Assembly: GCF_900101525.1 (NCBI RefSeq)
Contig: NZ_FMZD01000017.1
Span: forward strand, 1-57,878
Length of the DNA stretch: 57,878 nucleotides
Direction of reading: 5' to 3'
DNA from: Marinilactibacillus psychrotolerans
GTDB taxonomy: Bacteria; Bacillota; Bacilli; Lactobacillales; Carnobacteriaceae_A
The notes below the pieces were generated by a model that was not told the origin of the DNA, did no database searches, and saw only the letters and a program-made list of their open reading frames with translations. Positions 17,842 through 26,658 of the stretch are shown one piece after another; the stretch's first letter is position 1; each line of letters begins with the position of its first letter. The position numbers were made by a program, and so were the translations under genes.

Positions 17842-17878
17842 AAAAAGAGCACCTAAGGCAGTATCACCCTAAATGCTC
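17842..17878 (-). terminator. Riboswitch expression-platform terminator
   Basis: On the minus strand GAGCATTTAG pairs with TTAGGTGCTC (with G-U pairs), followed by TTTTT. It directly follows the lysine aptamer and precedes the transporter start, so lysine binding should stop transcription here. Confidence 0.8.
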
Positions 17879-17896
17879 GCAAGTTGCATATAGTTT

Positions 17897-18058
17897 GATA
17901 GTGCTCCACGAATTTTTCGTGACAGTGCTCCGCTTATTAAACGAAACCCCAGCAGGTAAAGAACGACTTCCTCTATCTACTTCGGCAAAGAACCCTTTCA
18001 GACTCAATCAACGGGGGTCACCCTCCTGAATCATACTCTTATTCTTCGCGCCTCTATC
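17897..18058 (-). promoter_or_regulatory. Lysine riboswitch (L box)
   Basis: Minus-strand leader carries the L-box hallmarks in order: GATAGAGGCGCGA, AAGAGTATGATTC, GAAAGGGTT, TTTGCCGAAG and the closing GGAGCACTATC that pairs with the first segment as P1. These parts match the aptamer of B. subtilis lysC in type and order. A terminator follows at once. It regulates the NhaC-family gene; binding lysine should turn expression off. Confidence 0.9.
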
Positions 18059-18184
18059 TTTATTACAATTTATTATAAATTAGTTTACAAGGAATCCAAA
18101 AAAAATGCAAGTTGCGTTTAGTCCTTCTACTATTTTGAACTATATTTTATTAATAGCTCTAAAGTCAGAAATCATTATAAAAAA

Positions 18185-18224
18185 ACAAAAAGCGGACATT
18201 TATTTGGTTAAATAATTGCCCGCT
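18185..18224 (-). terminator. Terminator of the gcv-SDR transcript
   Basis: Stem AGCGGGCA..AATTATTT / AAATAAAT..TGTCCGCT (arms at 18191-18205 and 18210-18224) with a T run on the minus strand. It lies about 40 bp past the SDR gene. Confidence 0.75.
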
Positions 18225-18263
18225 GTTAATAATAATTATTTATATTTCATTACCAAGAATCAG

Positions 18264-19049
18264 TTAGAACGCTTTAACCATTCCACCATCAACCAACAGG
18301 CTTTGTCCTGTTAAATAGGTGTTTGCCCCTGATACTAAGAAAACAGCTACTTTAGCAAATTCTTCCGGTTTGCCATATCTTCCAAAAGGTATATTTTGTA
18401 GCATGCCTTCTGTAATTTCTTGAGGAGTTTTTCCTTGCTTATTTGCCTTAGCAGAGTCTAATTGAAGCAAACGATCCGTTTCAATTCTACCAGCTCCTAT
18501 CGTATTCACCAGGATTCTGTCCGTCGCTAATTCTTGAGATAGACTTTTGGATAATCCAGAAATACCCATTCTAAAAACATTCGATAACGTTAATCCATCG
18601 ATTGGTTGTTTAATAGATGAAGAAGCATTGTTTAAAATGTGCCCACCATTGACTTTTAAGTCTGGTAGTACTTCTCTTATAGTACGAATATAGCTCATTA
18701 GTGTAAGGTCAAAAGCTTTTTGCCATGCTATATCATCAAAATCTTCAAAAGTTCCAGATGGAGGTCCACCAGCATTATTAACTAGTATAGATATTGGACC
18801 AAAGGTTGAACGAGTAACCTCAACAAGATTCTTAATACTTTCAGCATCTGATATATCTGCGACAGTATACTCAACTTTTCCAGTAGCTGTTTTCAAGATC
18901 TCATTTTTGGCTGTTTCTAGTTTATCTTTGCTTCTGCTCGTCAACATAACATTGGCGCCTTCTTTAGCCAGTTCTGATGCAATTGCTTTGCCTAATCCTG
19001 AACTAGAAGCTAGTACGATAGCAGTCTTGCCTGTTAAATTCAAATCCAT
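18264..19049 (-). CDS. Atypical short-chain dehydrogenase/reductase (BKR-like, catalytic Tyr absent)
   Basis: A 261-residue SDR-fold protein. The N-terminal Rossmann motif reads ASSSGLGKAIA instead of TGxxxGxG. NNAGG, the second motif, is intact. The catalytic Tyr-x-x-x-Lys is replaced by a segment reading SNVFR within GLTLSNVFRMG, so the usual proton-donor Tyr and Lys are gone. This is a known subgroup of SDR proteins without the perfect catalytic tetrad; their reactions are not established. Start ATG 19049 follows AAAGGAG. It lies 48 bp after gcvPB and may be co-transcribed, though a link to glycine metabolism is only positional. Confidence 0.88.
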   Translation of the reverse strand: MDLNLTGKTAIVLASSSGLGKAIASELAKEGANVMLTSRSKDKLETAKNEILKTATGKVEYTVADISDAESIKNLVEVTRSTFGPISILVNNAGGPPSGTFEDFDDIAWQKAFDLTLMSYIRTIREVLPDLKVNGGHILNNASSSIKQPIDGLTLSNVFRMGISGLSKSLSQELATDRILVNTIGAGRIETDRLLQLDSAKANKQGKTPQEITEGMLQNIPFGRYGKPEEFAKVAVFLVSGANTYLTGQSLLVDGGMVKAF

Positions 19050-19097
19050 TGTCTTATCTCCTTTTAAGTTCATCTTAAGGTAATTATAAAGGAATAT

Positions 19098-20558
19098 CTA
19101 ATCCTGGTAAATGACTTTAGGTTTTCGTGCAGCCATTACTTCATCTAATCTTCTAACCGATTTAGTCAACGGTGCATCATGCAGTAAGTCTGGGTCTTCT
19201 TCTACTTCTTTTGCAATTTCAATCATCGCTTCTACGAATTCATCCAAGGTCTCTTTTGCTTCTGTTTCAGTTGGTTCAATCATAATAGATTCTTCTACAA
19301 TCAATGGAAAATAAACAGTCGGTGCGTAGAATCCATAATCTAATAAGCGCTTAGCAATATCTAACGTTCTAACGCCTTTACGTTTCTGACGTAAGCCACT
19401 CAATACAAATTCATGCTTGCAATGTTGTTTGTATGGTGTGTCATAATATTCTGATAATCTAGCCTTTAAATAGTTTGCATTCAGTACTGCATCTTCGGAA
19501 ACTTGCTGTAATCCCTCAGCACCCATAGACTTGATGTACGCATAGGCTCTTACATTAACCCCGAAATTTCCAAAGTATCCTTTCACTCTTCCAATTGTAT
19601 CTTCATAATCTGAATTTAAAACATACAGATTCTTTTGTTTCTCTATTCTTGGAACAGGCAGAAAAGGAGATAAATATTTTTTGACTCCTATTGGACCGGA
19701 TCCGGGACCTCCTCCACCATGAGGTGTACTAAATGATTTGTGTAAGTTTAGATGAACAACATCAAATCCCATCTCTCCAGGAGTAGATTTTCCTAAAATA
19801 GCATTCGCATTTGCTCCATCGTAATAGAGTAGACCGCCGGCTTCATGGACAAGCTCAGCAATTTCTACAATATCTATTTCGAATAACCCTAATGTATTTG
19901 GGTTGGTAAGCATCAATCCAGCAGTGTCTGGTCCTAATGCTGCTTTAAGGGCCTCAACCCCTACAGTTCCCTTCTCGTTAGATTTTATTTGTACCACATT
20001 ATATCCAGCTACCGCTGCGCTAGCAGGATTGGTACCATGAGCGGAATCAGGAACCAGAATCGTTTTCCGCTGATTTCCTTCTCCATTCTTTTCATGATAA
20101 GCTTTGAAAATTAATAACCCTGCCCATTCACCTTGTGCTCCAGCAGCTGGTTGTAAAGAAATATCATCCATCCCCGTCACTTGTTTCAAGTCTTCCTGTA
20201 AATCGTACATCACTTTCAATGCACCTTGTACAGTTGCAGGATCTTGTAAAGGATGAATATGCATAAATCCATCCATGCGCGCTATATCCTCATTGACCTT
20301 AGGATTATATTTCATTGTACATGAACCCAAAGGATAAAATCCTGTTTCAATTCCAAAGTTTTTATTAGCTAATGCAGTATAGTGTCTCATCAGCTGCAGC
20401 TCAGAAACTTCTGGCAATTCAGCTGCTTTTTTTCGAAATAAATGTTCAGGTAGTTCTTCAGTAAGATCAAAGACTTCGACATCACTTTCCAGTAAGCTGA
20501 AAGCTCGACGCCCAGATCTTGATTGTTCAAAAATCAATTTTGTATTGGAAGTTGTCAT
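19098..20558 (-). CDS. gcvPB: Glycine dehydrogenase (decarboxylating) subunit 2
   Basis: C-terminal half of the glycine-cleavage P protein. A 486-residue PLP enzyme with the Lys-bearing motif [16 protein letters not shown] near residue 270, where Lys forms the Schiff base, and a DGANANAI segment. Together with gcvPA it decarboxylates glycine and passes the aminomethyl group to GcvH. gcvPA ends 1 bp before the start here, so the pair is tightly coupled. Separate PA and PB subunits are the usual form in Firmicutes. Confidence 0.96.
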   Translation of the reverse strand: MTTSNTKLIFEQSRSGRRAFSLLESDVEVFDLTEELPEHLFRKKAAELPEVSELQLMRHYTALANKNFGIETGFYPLGSCTMKYNPKVNEDIARMDGFMHIHPLQDPATVQGALKVMYDLQEDLKQVTGMDDISLQPAAGAQGEWAGLLIFKAYHEKNGEGNQRKTILVPDSAHGTNPASAAVAGYNVVQIKSNEKGTVGVEALKAALGPDTAGLMLTNPNTLGLFEIDIVEIAELVHEAGGLLYYDGANANAILGKSTPGEMGFDVVHLNLHKSFSTPHGGGGPGSGPIGVKKYLSPFLPVPRIEKQKNLYVLNSDYEDTIGRVKGYFGNFGVNVRAYAYIKSMGAEGLQQVSEDAVLNANYLKARLSEYYDTPYKQHCKHEFVLSGLRQKRKGVRTLDIAKRLLDYGFYAPTVYFPLIVEESIMIEPTETEAKETLDEFVEAMIEIAKEVEEDPDLLHDAPLTKSVRRLDEVMAARKPKVIYQD

Positions 20559-20559
20559 T

Positions 20560-21915
20560 TTATTTTACCACCTCTACTAAAGCTTTTACGAATTGATCTA
20601 TTTCATCCTTCGTTCTTTTTTCTGTCGCACATAGTAACATGCCATGTTCAACTTCTATTAAAGGCGAGACATCATATCCGCCTACAAATCCTTTTTCAAG
20701 CAGATATTGATTGATTATAGAGACTGGTTGACTTAATTTTACTACAAATTCATTAAAGTAAACGGACTGATTAAATAGTTCAAACCCAGCTTCTTTTAAT
20801 TGCTTAGCCAAGTAATGTGTCTTATCTATATTTTGCTGTGCCATTTCCTGAACGCCAACTTTACCTAGTGCAGACATGAAGACTGAACTAGCTAAAGCGT
20901 TTAAAGCTTGGTTAGAGCTCATATTAGAAGTAGCTTTTTCCCGACGGATATGTTGTTCTCTGGTTTGGAGAGTCATGACAAACCCTCGTTTCCCTTCGAT
21001 ATCCACTGTCTCTCCGACAATTCGACTGGGGACTTTACGCATATATTTACTTTTTACTGTAAAGTATCCACAATGCGGTCCCCCGTATGACATAGGTAGC
21101 CCAAGGGGTTGCATATCTCCGACAACAATATCCGCTCCAAGATTTCCTGGAGCCTCCAATTTTGCTAGAGCTAATGGATTAGCTACCACAATGAGTAAAG
21201 CATTACTTGAAATAAGAATGTCTTTAATTTCTTTTAAGTCTTCAATTGATCCAAAGAAATTAGGATATTGTACCACCACTGCAGCTGTTTGTTCATTCAG
21301 TGCACTTTTTAACTGATCCAGATCTGTAATTTCATGTTTTAGTCCAATCGTTTCAACCTTATATTCCATTCCAAATGCATACGTATCGACAACTTCTTTT
21401 GCTTGAGGGTGAAGAGCCTCAGATAATAAGATTGTTTGTTTTTTTGTAACGGCCGTTGCCAGATTGCAGGCTTCTCCTAAAGAAGTAAACCCATCATATA
21501 AACTTGAATTGGAGACATCCATTCCAGTTAATTCACAAATCATTGTCTGAAATTCAAATAATGCCTGCAGCTCACCTTGACTGGCTTCTGGTTGATAAGG
21601 TGTGTAAGCTGTCATAAACTCTGATTTAAGTGTGACATGATTAACGACACTAGGTATAAAATGATCATACGTACCGGCACCTATGAAATAAGGGGTATTG
21701 GAAGTTGTGTGATTCAAATCGGATAAGGAATGCATGTGTTTAATTAATTCAAATTCACTTAATGGTTTATCCAAATCTATTCTTTTATCGTTTGTTGCTC
21801 TGGTTGTAACAGGAATATCCGAGAATAGTTCCTCAATCGATTCTACACCGATTGTTTTTAACATTTCTGCTCTATCTGCTTCAGTCGCTGGTAAGTATCT
21901 ATGTTGTTCTTTCAT
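20560..21915 (-). CDS. gcvPA: Glycine dehydrogenase (decarboxylating) subunit 1
   Basis: N-terminal half of the P protein. It contains the typical segments [28 protein letters not shown] and [17 protein letters not shown]. The subunit pairs with GcvPB to decarboxylate glycine. ATG 21915 is preferred (GGGG eight bases upstream); a GTG at 21924 is possible. A terminator-like hairpin (21941-21979) lies between this gene and gcvH, so PA/PB may be transcribed at a lower level than T/H. Confidence 0.96.
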   Translation of the reverse strand: MKEQHRYLPATEADRAEMLKTIGVESIEELFSDIPVTTRATNDKRIDLDKPLSEFELIKHMHSLSDLNHTTSNTPYFIGAGTYDHFIPSVVNHVTLKSEFMTAYTPYQPEASQGELQALFEFQTMICELTGMDVSNSSLYDGFTSLGEACNLATAVTKKQTILLSEALHPQAKEVVDTYAFGMEYKVETIGLKHEITDLDQLKSALNEQTAAVVVQYPNFFGSIEDLKEIKDILISSNALLIVVANPLALAKLEAPGNLGADIVVGDMQPLGLPMSYGGPHCGYFTVKSKYMRKVPSRIVGETVDIEGKRGFVMTLQTREQHIRREKATSNMSSNQALNALASSVFMSALGKVGVQEMAQQNIDKTHYLAKQLKEAGFELFNQSVYFNEFVVKLSQPVSIINQYLLEKGFVGGYDVSPLIEVEHGMLLCATEKRTKDEIDQFVKALVEVVK

Positions 21916-21940
21916 TATGGCCACCCCTTAATTTAAGAAT

Positions 21941-21979
21941 AAAATAAAAGAGACTCCCCGAAATAGGTGAACTCTCTTT
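21941..21979 (-). terminator. Hairpin between gcvH and gcvPA (possible attenuator)
   Basis: On the minus strand AAAGAGA pairs with TCTCTTT, with partial inner pairing, followed by TTTTATTTTATT. It lies inside the operon, so it would give partial termination and lower gcvPA-gcvPB expression. No small leader ORF or ligand-binding fold was seen. Confidence 0.5.
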
Positions 21980-22030
21980 AATTGATTCTCCTTGATTTGC
22001 TTTTATTTATGAAATCATAAAAATTTCAGC

Positions 22031-22414
22031 TTATTCACTTACAAATTCGTCATACGTTTTTGCATCCATCCATTCTTCGGTATTTAATTGACCAGAAACT
22101 TGAACTTCCACAATCCACCCTGCACTAAAAGGAGCATCATTTAGCTTTTCTGGTTCGTCTTCCAAAGAATCGTTAACTTTTACAATCGTTCCTTCAACAG
22201 GACCATAAATGTCTGAAGAAGATTTAACGGATTCAACAGTGGCAAATCCTTCTTCTTTTTTCATTGTATCGTTTACGGCTGGAAGTTCTACGAATACCAC
22301 ATCTCCTAATTGTTCGACTGCATAGTCAGAAATGCCGATTCTTACATAATCCTCACTTATTACTTCTATCCATTCGTGTTCATTAGTAAAATATAATTTC
22401 TCTTTTTCAGCCAT
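22031..22414 (-). CDS. gcvH: Glycine cleavage system H protein
   Basis: A 127-residue lipoyl carrier. The lipoyl-lysine lies in FATVESVKSSSDIYGP, the usual position. HEWI near the N-terminus and a short acidic tail also match. Start ATG 22414 follows GAAGGA and sits 1 bp after the gcvT stop, so the longer in-frame extension into gcvT (to 22480) is rejected. The protein shuttles the aminomethyl group between P, T and L proteins. GcvH can also serve as a lipoyl relay. Confidence 0.96.
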   Translation of the reverse strand: MAEKEKLYFTNEHEWIEVISEDYVRIGISDYAVEQLGDVVFVELPAVNDTMKKEEGFATVESVKSSSDIYGPVEGTIVKVNDSLEDEPEKLNDAPFSAGWIVEVQVSGQLNTEEWMDAKTYDEFVSE

Positions 22415-22415
22415 G

Positions 22416-23555
22416 TTACATTCCTTCTTTCTTCTTTTCTCTATTTTTAAGCCAATCTTTTTTTGTAATTCTAGCTTCAAGCTGTTTTTTTCTTACTTGG
22501 ATCCAAATCTTATGATCAAAAGCAGCATGTTCTTTATCAATTAGCATCATACCAATACTTTTGACTAGCGTTGGTGATTGGGTTCCAGAAGTTACTGTAC
22601 CGATAATTTCTCCTTCGCTATTTAAAACGGGGTAATTATTTCTTGCAATTCCTTTTTCAATTAGTTCAAATCCACGAGAAACTCTTTTTAATCCTATCTT
22701 TTTTTGGTTTCTCAAAGCTTCCTGACCAATAAAAGAATCTTTCTTATCTACTTTTACAGCAAATCCTACTCCACCTTCTAAAGGAGAGATCTCTTCTGTT
22801 AGCTCATGTCCATATAGAGACATTCCTGCTTCAAGTCTTAATGTATCTCGTGCTCCTAATCCACATTCTTTCAATCCATGATAGGCCCCAGCTTTTAATA
22901 ATTTGTCCCAAAGCTGCTGAGTTTGATGCCAATTTACGTATAGCTCAAATCCATCTTCCCCAGTGTAACCTGTTCGAGCAACAATCACATCTTCTATATC
23001 TCCAAATTTTTCTGATGGAAAGAAGGAATAGGACTTTAAAATTGATAAATCGGTTTTTGTCATTGTAGTAAGTATTCTTTCTGCTTTTGGTCCTTGAAGA
23101 GCGATTAATCCATAACTATTGGAAACATTCTCAATAGTAATAAACTTTTCTTTGTGACTTTCCATCCATTTATAAATCTTCTCAGTATTTGCTGCATTTG
23201 GCGTGACTAAAAAACGAGTATCCGAAAATTTAAATAAAAGTAAATCATCTAATGTACCACCTGCTTCATTTGTCATGGTATTATATTGAGCTTGGTTTAC
23301 TTTCATAGCTTGAACGTCATTCGTAACTAATTTATTCAACCAATCAGCAACCTGTTCACCTTGAACCATAATTTCCCCCATATGGGATACATCAAACATT
23401 CCTGCATGTTCTCTAACGGCTTGATGTTCTTCAGCAAGCTTAGTAAATTGAATAGGTAATGCCCAGCCACCAAAATCAATTAATTTTACAGCTTTCCTTT
23501 TATAATAATCATACAAAGGCGTTTTTGATAGTAATTTTTCAGTTTCTTCTGACAT
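22416..23555 (-). CDS. gcvT: Glycine cleavage system T protein (aminomethyltransferase)
   Basis: A 379-residue folate-dependent aminomethyltransferase. N-terminal LIDFGGWALPIQF and DVSHMGEI are typical, as is the folate-site segment around LGARDTLRLEAGM. It transfers the methylene group to tetrahydrofolate and releases ammonia. It opens the operon gcvT-gcvH-gcvPA-gcvPB; GGAGGG precedes the ATG. The family usually runs 360-370 residues; here the tail is slightly longer and basic. No lpd (L protein) gene lies in this cluster; the cell's shared dihydrolipoyl dehydrogenase would serve. Confidence 0.96.
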   Translation of the reverse strand: MSEETEKLLSKTPLYDYYKRKAVKLIDFGGWALPIQFTKLAEEHQAVREHAGMFDVSHMGEIMVQGEQVADWLNKLVTNDVQAMKVNQAQYNTMTNEAGGTLDDLLLFKFSDTRFLVTPNAANTEKIYKWMESHKEKFITIENVSNSYGLIALQGPKAERILTTMTKTDLSILKSYSFFPSEKFGDIEDVIVARTGYTGEDGFELYVNWHQTQQLWDKLLKAGAYHGLKECGLGARDTLRLEAGMSLYGHELTEEISPLEGGVGFAVKVDKKDSFIGQEALRNQKKIGLKRVSRGFELIEKGIARNNYPVLNSEGEIIGTVTSGTQSPTLVKSIGMMLIDKEHAAFDHKIWIQVRKKQLEARITKKDWLKNREKKKEGM

Positions 23556-23926
23556 CTGGTCCCTCCACTATCTATAAAATATGTATCACAGCATCTAACA
23601 AACTTTTTAAATGCAATTGAAAAAAGTCGTATTTTAATTCAATATTTCAACTAATTCAAACTTTTCATTTCATACATTTTATCATGTTTTCATTCGTTCT
23701 GAAACAGATAGTTTCCCTATTTTTAAAAATTAACACGGTTACATGTTCTAATAATCGAATTATTTTATTGTTTAAGTTAAAAATAGTTCGTCAAAAACGA
23801 TAATATATCGGTTTCATTTTCTTTTTAGTTAAAATACTATGGTATCTTCTTGAATTGGTTTATAATCTTCATTTTCTTCTTTATATGATACAATATAGAT
23901 AACATATTAAAAAGGGGTTTACTCGT
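23556..23926. other. Divergent intergenic region between gcvT and the alcohol dehydrogenase
   Basis: Contains the gcvT leader (minus) and the adh leader (plus). I looked for a glycine riboswitch in the gcvT leader and did not see the paired aptamer motifs. For the plus gene, TATGATACAAT (TACAAT at 23889-23894) is an extended -10-like site. A gcvT -10 may be TAAAAT near 23680. Nothing else seen. Confidence 0.4.
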
Positions 23927-25123
23927 ATGCAAAAAGAAGTAAAAAATTTCGAATTTCATAATCCAACTAAAATTGTTTTTGGAAAGGATCAAATTCAATC
24001 TATTTCCAATCTTATTTCGAAAGATAAAAAAATCCTTATAACTTACGGTGGTGGGAGTGTTCAAAGATTTGGAACATTAGACCGTGTTCGAAAAGCTTTA
24101 GCTGATCATACATTTGGTGAATTCGGTGGTATCGAAGCAAATCCTACATTTGAAACTTGTATGCGTGCTGTTGAATTAATTAAAAATGAACAGTTTGATT
24201 TTATACTGGCTGTTGGTGGTGGATCAGTAATTGATGGTTCAAAATTTATTGCTGCCGCAGCAGAATTTACGGGAGACCCGATTAATATTTTTGCAAAAGG
24301 AATTGGTTCAGGTGAAGCAATTAAGTCTGCTCTTCCGCTAGGAACCATTTTAACCCTTCCGGCAACTGGCTCAGAGATGAATAGCGGAGCTGTTATTACC
24401 TTTAAAGAGAAAAAAGCAAAAGTAGGATTTGGAAGTCCATTTGTTTATCCCCTATTTTCTATACTAGAACCTGAGTTAACTTATACGTTACCAAAAAGAC
24501 AATTAGCAAACGGGATTACCGATTCCTTTGTTCATATAATCGAACAATATCTAACTTATCCAGTGGGGGGAGCCAGAGTTCAAGATGGTTTTGCTGAGAG
24601 TTTATTGCGGACATTAATTGACATCGGTCCTGAAGTTGTTAAAGAAGATAACCATGACTATTCTATCCGTGCTGACTTTATGTGGACAGCTACACTTGCT
24701 TTAAATCGGCTTCTCTCTACAGGCGTTCCAGGTGACTGGTCCACCCATGCCTTAGGTCATGAAATTACTGCCTTGAATCACACTGATCATGCCCGTACGC
24801 TTTCTGCCATCTTACCTGCTGTTATGATGGTTCGAAGAGAACAGAAATTTGATAAACTCGTTCAATATGCTGAAAATGTCTGGGGAATTACAGACGGTTC
24901 CACAGAAGTAAAAGTTGATACAGCCATATTAAAGACTGCCGCTTTTCTTAAATCACTCGACATGCCAGTAACTCTTAAAGAAATTGATGTTAAATCTGAT
25001 GATATTGACTACCTTATTGAGCAATTAGACATTCATGGCAACACACAAATTTCCGAACGTGGTGATCAGACATTAGCAGTTTCTAGAGCTATCTATGAGA
25101 AAGCTTTAGAATTAGAATTTTAA
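23927..25123 (+). CDS. Iron-containing NADH-dependent alcohol dehydrogenase (YugJ/YqhD/BdhA type)
   Basis: A 398-residue group III alcohol dehydrogenase. NAD-binding parts are ITYGGGSVQ near residue 41 and AVGGGSVIDGSK near residue 95. Metal-ligand residues lie in HALGHEI around residue 280 and HTDHARTLS just after. Substrates in this family include butanal and other aldehydes. AAGGGG precedes the ATG, with an extended -10 promoter upstream. The lipoprotein gene follows within 30 bp and may be co-transcribed. Confidence 0.92.
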   Translation: MQKEVKNFEFHNPTKIVFGKDQIQSISNLISKDKKILITYGGGSVQRFGTLDRVRKALADHTFGEFGGIEANPTFETCMRAVELIKNEQFDFILAVGGGSVIDGSKFIAAAAEFTGDPINIFAKGIGSGEAIKSALPLGTILTLPATGSEMNSGAVITFKEKKAKVGFGSPFVYPLFSILEPELTYTLPKRQLANGITDSFVHIIEQYLTYPVGGARVQDGFAESLLRTLIDIGPEVVKEDNHDYSIRADFMWTATLALNRLLSTGVPGDWSTHALGHEITALNHTDHARTLSAILPAVMMVRREQKFDKLVQYAENVWGITDGSTEVKVDTAILKTAAFLKSLDMPVTLKEIDVKSDDIDYLIEQLDIHGNTQISERGDQTLAVSRAIYEKALELEF

Positions 25124-25150
25124 GTGCCCATAATAAAAGGAGGAATATCG

Positions 25151-26266
25151 ATGAGCCACCAGTCGCTTGTAAAAAGTCTTGCTGTACTTTCGTTATCTGG
25201 TTTGCTTTTAGCAGCTTGCTCAGATACTGAAGCACCTGAACTTACAGATGAGAACACAGAACAGACAGATGTTAACGATGAGTCAAATACAGATTCGTCT
25301 AGCGAAGAGCCAAGCACAACGCTTTCTCAGAATATGCTGGATTGGGTGCCAATGATTGAAGACACTGAATATGTCTATGAAGGTGAAGGTGCTGAAGGTG
25401 CTAGTTATACTGTTTACCCTCAGTTCACACACAGTGATACTATGCAATTAGTTCAGTCTACTTCAGGTACTGATATGGTTAAGGTTTATGAATACACTGA
25501 AAACGAAGTTCGGGAAGTATTCTTAAGAGGAGAAACTTATTTTAGGGATGATATTGTTGATACCGGACTTACTACTGGTCAAGACACCTTTGATATTTTA
25601 TTGCAGTCTCCTATAGAAAAGGGTCATAGTTGGGAAAGTCCATCCGGCTCAGTTTCGGAGATCACTGGTACTAACGTAGCCGTTGAAACACCAACCGGAA
25701 ATTATGAAGCGATCGAGGTAACTCGTAAGCTGAATGACAGCACTACCGTATTATATTACGCTCCAGAAGTTGGTTTGGTGCAGACAATATCCGATCCAGA
25801 TAGTGATATGACTGTCACCTCTACTTTAAGCAAAATACAAGAAGATACTGCCGAAGAAATTCCTTTAACTGTTTATGAATTAAATGAAATGGCTACAGCA
25901 TTGATTAAAGCAGATGCCACGATGAAGTTGAATACAAATGATCCTGCTCGTATCCAATTAACTGAAATATTAAATGGTAGCACAGGTGACATGACTATCC
26001 CTTCACTAACTGAGAATGTTGAAATCAATTATATGTACTTGGGCAATGACGGCATAGTTCATGTAGACTTTTCAGAAGAAATTACTGAAATGCAAGCCGG
26101 TTCTGGTATCGAATCGTTACTGCTTCAAAGCATCGTCAATACGATCGGCGGATTATATCAGGCTGATGAAGTTCTTTTAACTGTTGAAACCGAACCCTAT
26201 TCATCAGGACATATTTTACTAGAAGAAGGACAAACTATGAAAGTCGATCAATCCGTTGTTGAATAA
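25151..26266 (+). CDS. GerMN-domain lipoprotein
   Basis: A 371-residue lipoprotein with signal peptide and lipobox LLLAAC, so diacylated at the Cys near residue 22 and anchored outside. An acidic, Ser/Thr-rich linker follows. The middle is beta-rich and unassigned. The last ~100 residues look like a GerMN domain (VEINYMYLGNDG ... IVNTIGGLYQADEVLL). GerMN domains are known from spore germination and cell-wall proteins, but they also occur in non-sporulating bacteria, and no sporulation gene is visible here. ATG 25151 follows AAAGGAGG seven bases away. Confidence 0.8.
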   Translation: MSHQSLVKSLAVLSLSGLLLAACSDTEAPELTDENTEQTDVNDESNTDSSSEEPSTTLSQNMLDWVPMIEDTEYVYEGEGAEGASYTVYPQFTHSDTMQLVQSTSGTDMVKVYEYTENEVREVFLRGETYFRDDIVDTGLTTGQDTFDILLQSPIEKGHSWESPSGSVSEITGTNVAVETPTGNYEAIEVTRKLNDSTTVLYYAPEVGLVQTISDPDSDMTVTSTLSKIQEDTAEEIPLTVYELNEMATALIKADATMKLNTNDPARIQLTEILNGSTGDMTIPSLTENVEINYMYLGNDGIVHVDFSEEITEMQAGSGIESLLLQSIVNTIGGLYQADEVLLTVETEPYSSGHILLEEGQTMKVDQSVVE

Positions 26267-26296
26267 ACTGTTTTTTCTTTTAATTTTTCCTTATAC

Positions 26297-26334
26297 AAAA
26301 ATCCCTTTCGCCTACTAAAAGCGAAAGGGATTTT
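26297..26334. terminator. Bidirectional terminator
   Basis: Perfect stem AAAATCCCTTTCGC/GCGAAAGGGATTTT (arms 26298-26311 and 26321-26334) with a 9-nt loop. A/T runs on both sides serve the convergent lipoprotein and small-membrane-protein genes. Confidence 0.85.
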
Positions 26335-26345
26335 GTTATTTATAA

Positions 26346-26546
26346 TTAATTTTTCTTATTCATTTCTTTTTTCACTTTTAAGAAATAAGTCAATGTACCA
26401 CATACATATCCAATTCCTCCGCCTATGATTACCCCATATAAAAGCTGATTCATAAATATGCCGATTATGATTCCAATAACAGACCCGAAGATCATTCCAA
26501 ATGGCATTAGAAAGTTGACAAACCCGTTATCTTTTGAAGGCATCAT
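26346..26546 (-). CDS. Small two-helix membrane protein
   Basis: A 66-residue protein with two Gly/Ile-rich transmembrane segments (about residues 13-30 and 34-52) and a basic tail. AGGAGTGA precedes the ATG, and a good terminator follows. The glycine-zipper-like first helix suggests tight packing or oligomerisation. I do not recognise a family name with certainty. It is monocistronic, in the same direction as pepV. Confidence 0.6.
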   Translation of the reverse strand: MMPSKDNGFVNFLMPFGMIFGSVIGIIIGIFMNQLLYGVIIGGGIGYVCGTLTYFLKVKKEMNKKN

Positions 26547-26658
26547 CGTTCAATCACTCCTAATATTTCATAAACTTAGAATTCATTTAATTTTGTTTTT
26601 AGCATTCTTATGATAATAGGATGCTCATACATCTAGTGGTCTTATTTCTTGGTAAAAT

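Noticed and set aside
23556-23926. Glycine riboswitch expected before gcvT
   Set aside because: The tandem aptamer motifs were not found by eye in the leader; a model search would decide.
25151-26266. Sporulation-related gene cluster suggested by the GerMN domain
   Set aside because: No other spore gene is present; FtsK/SpoIIIE and SpoIIIJ-type YidC are general cell functions.
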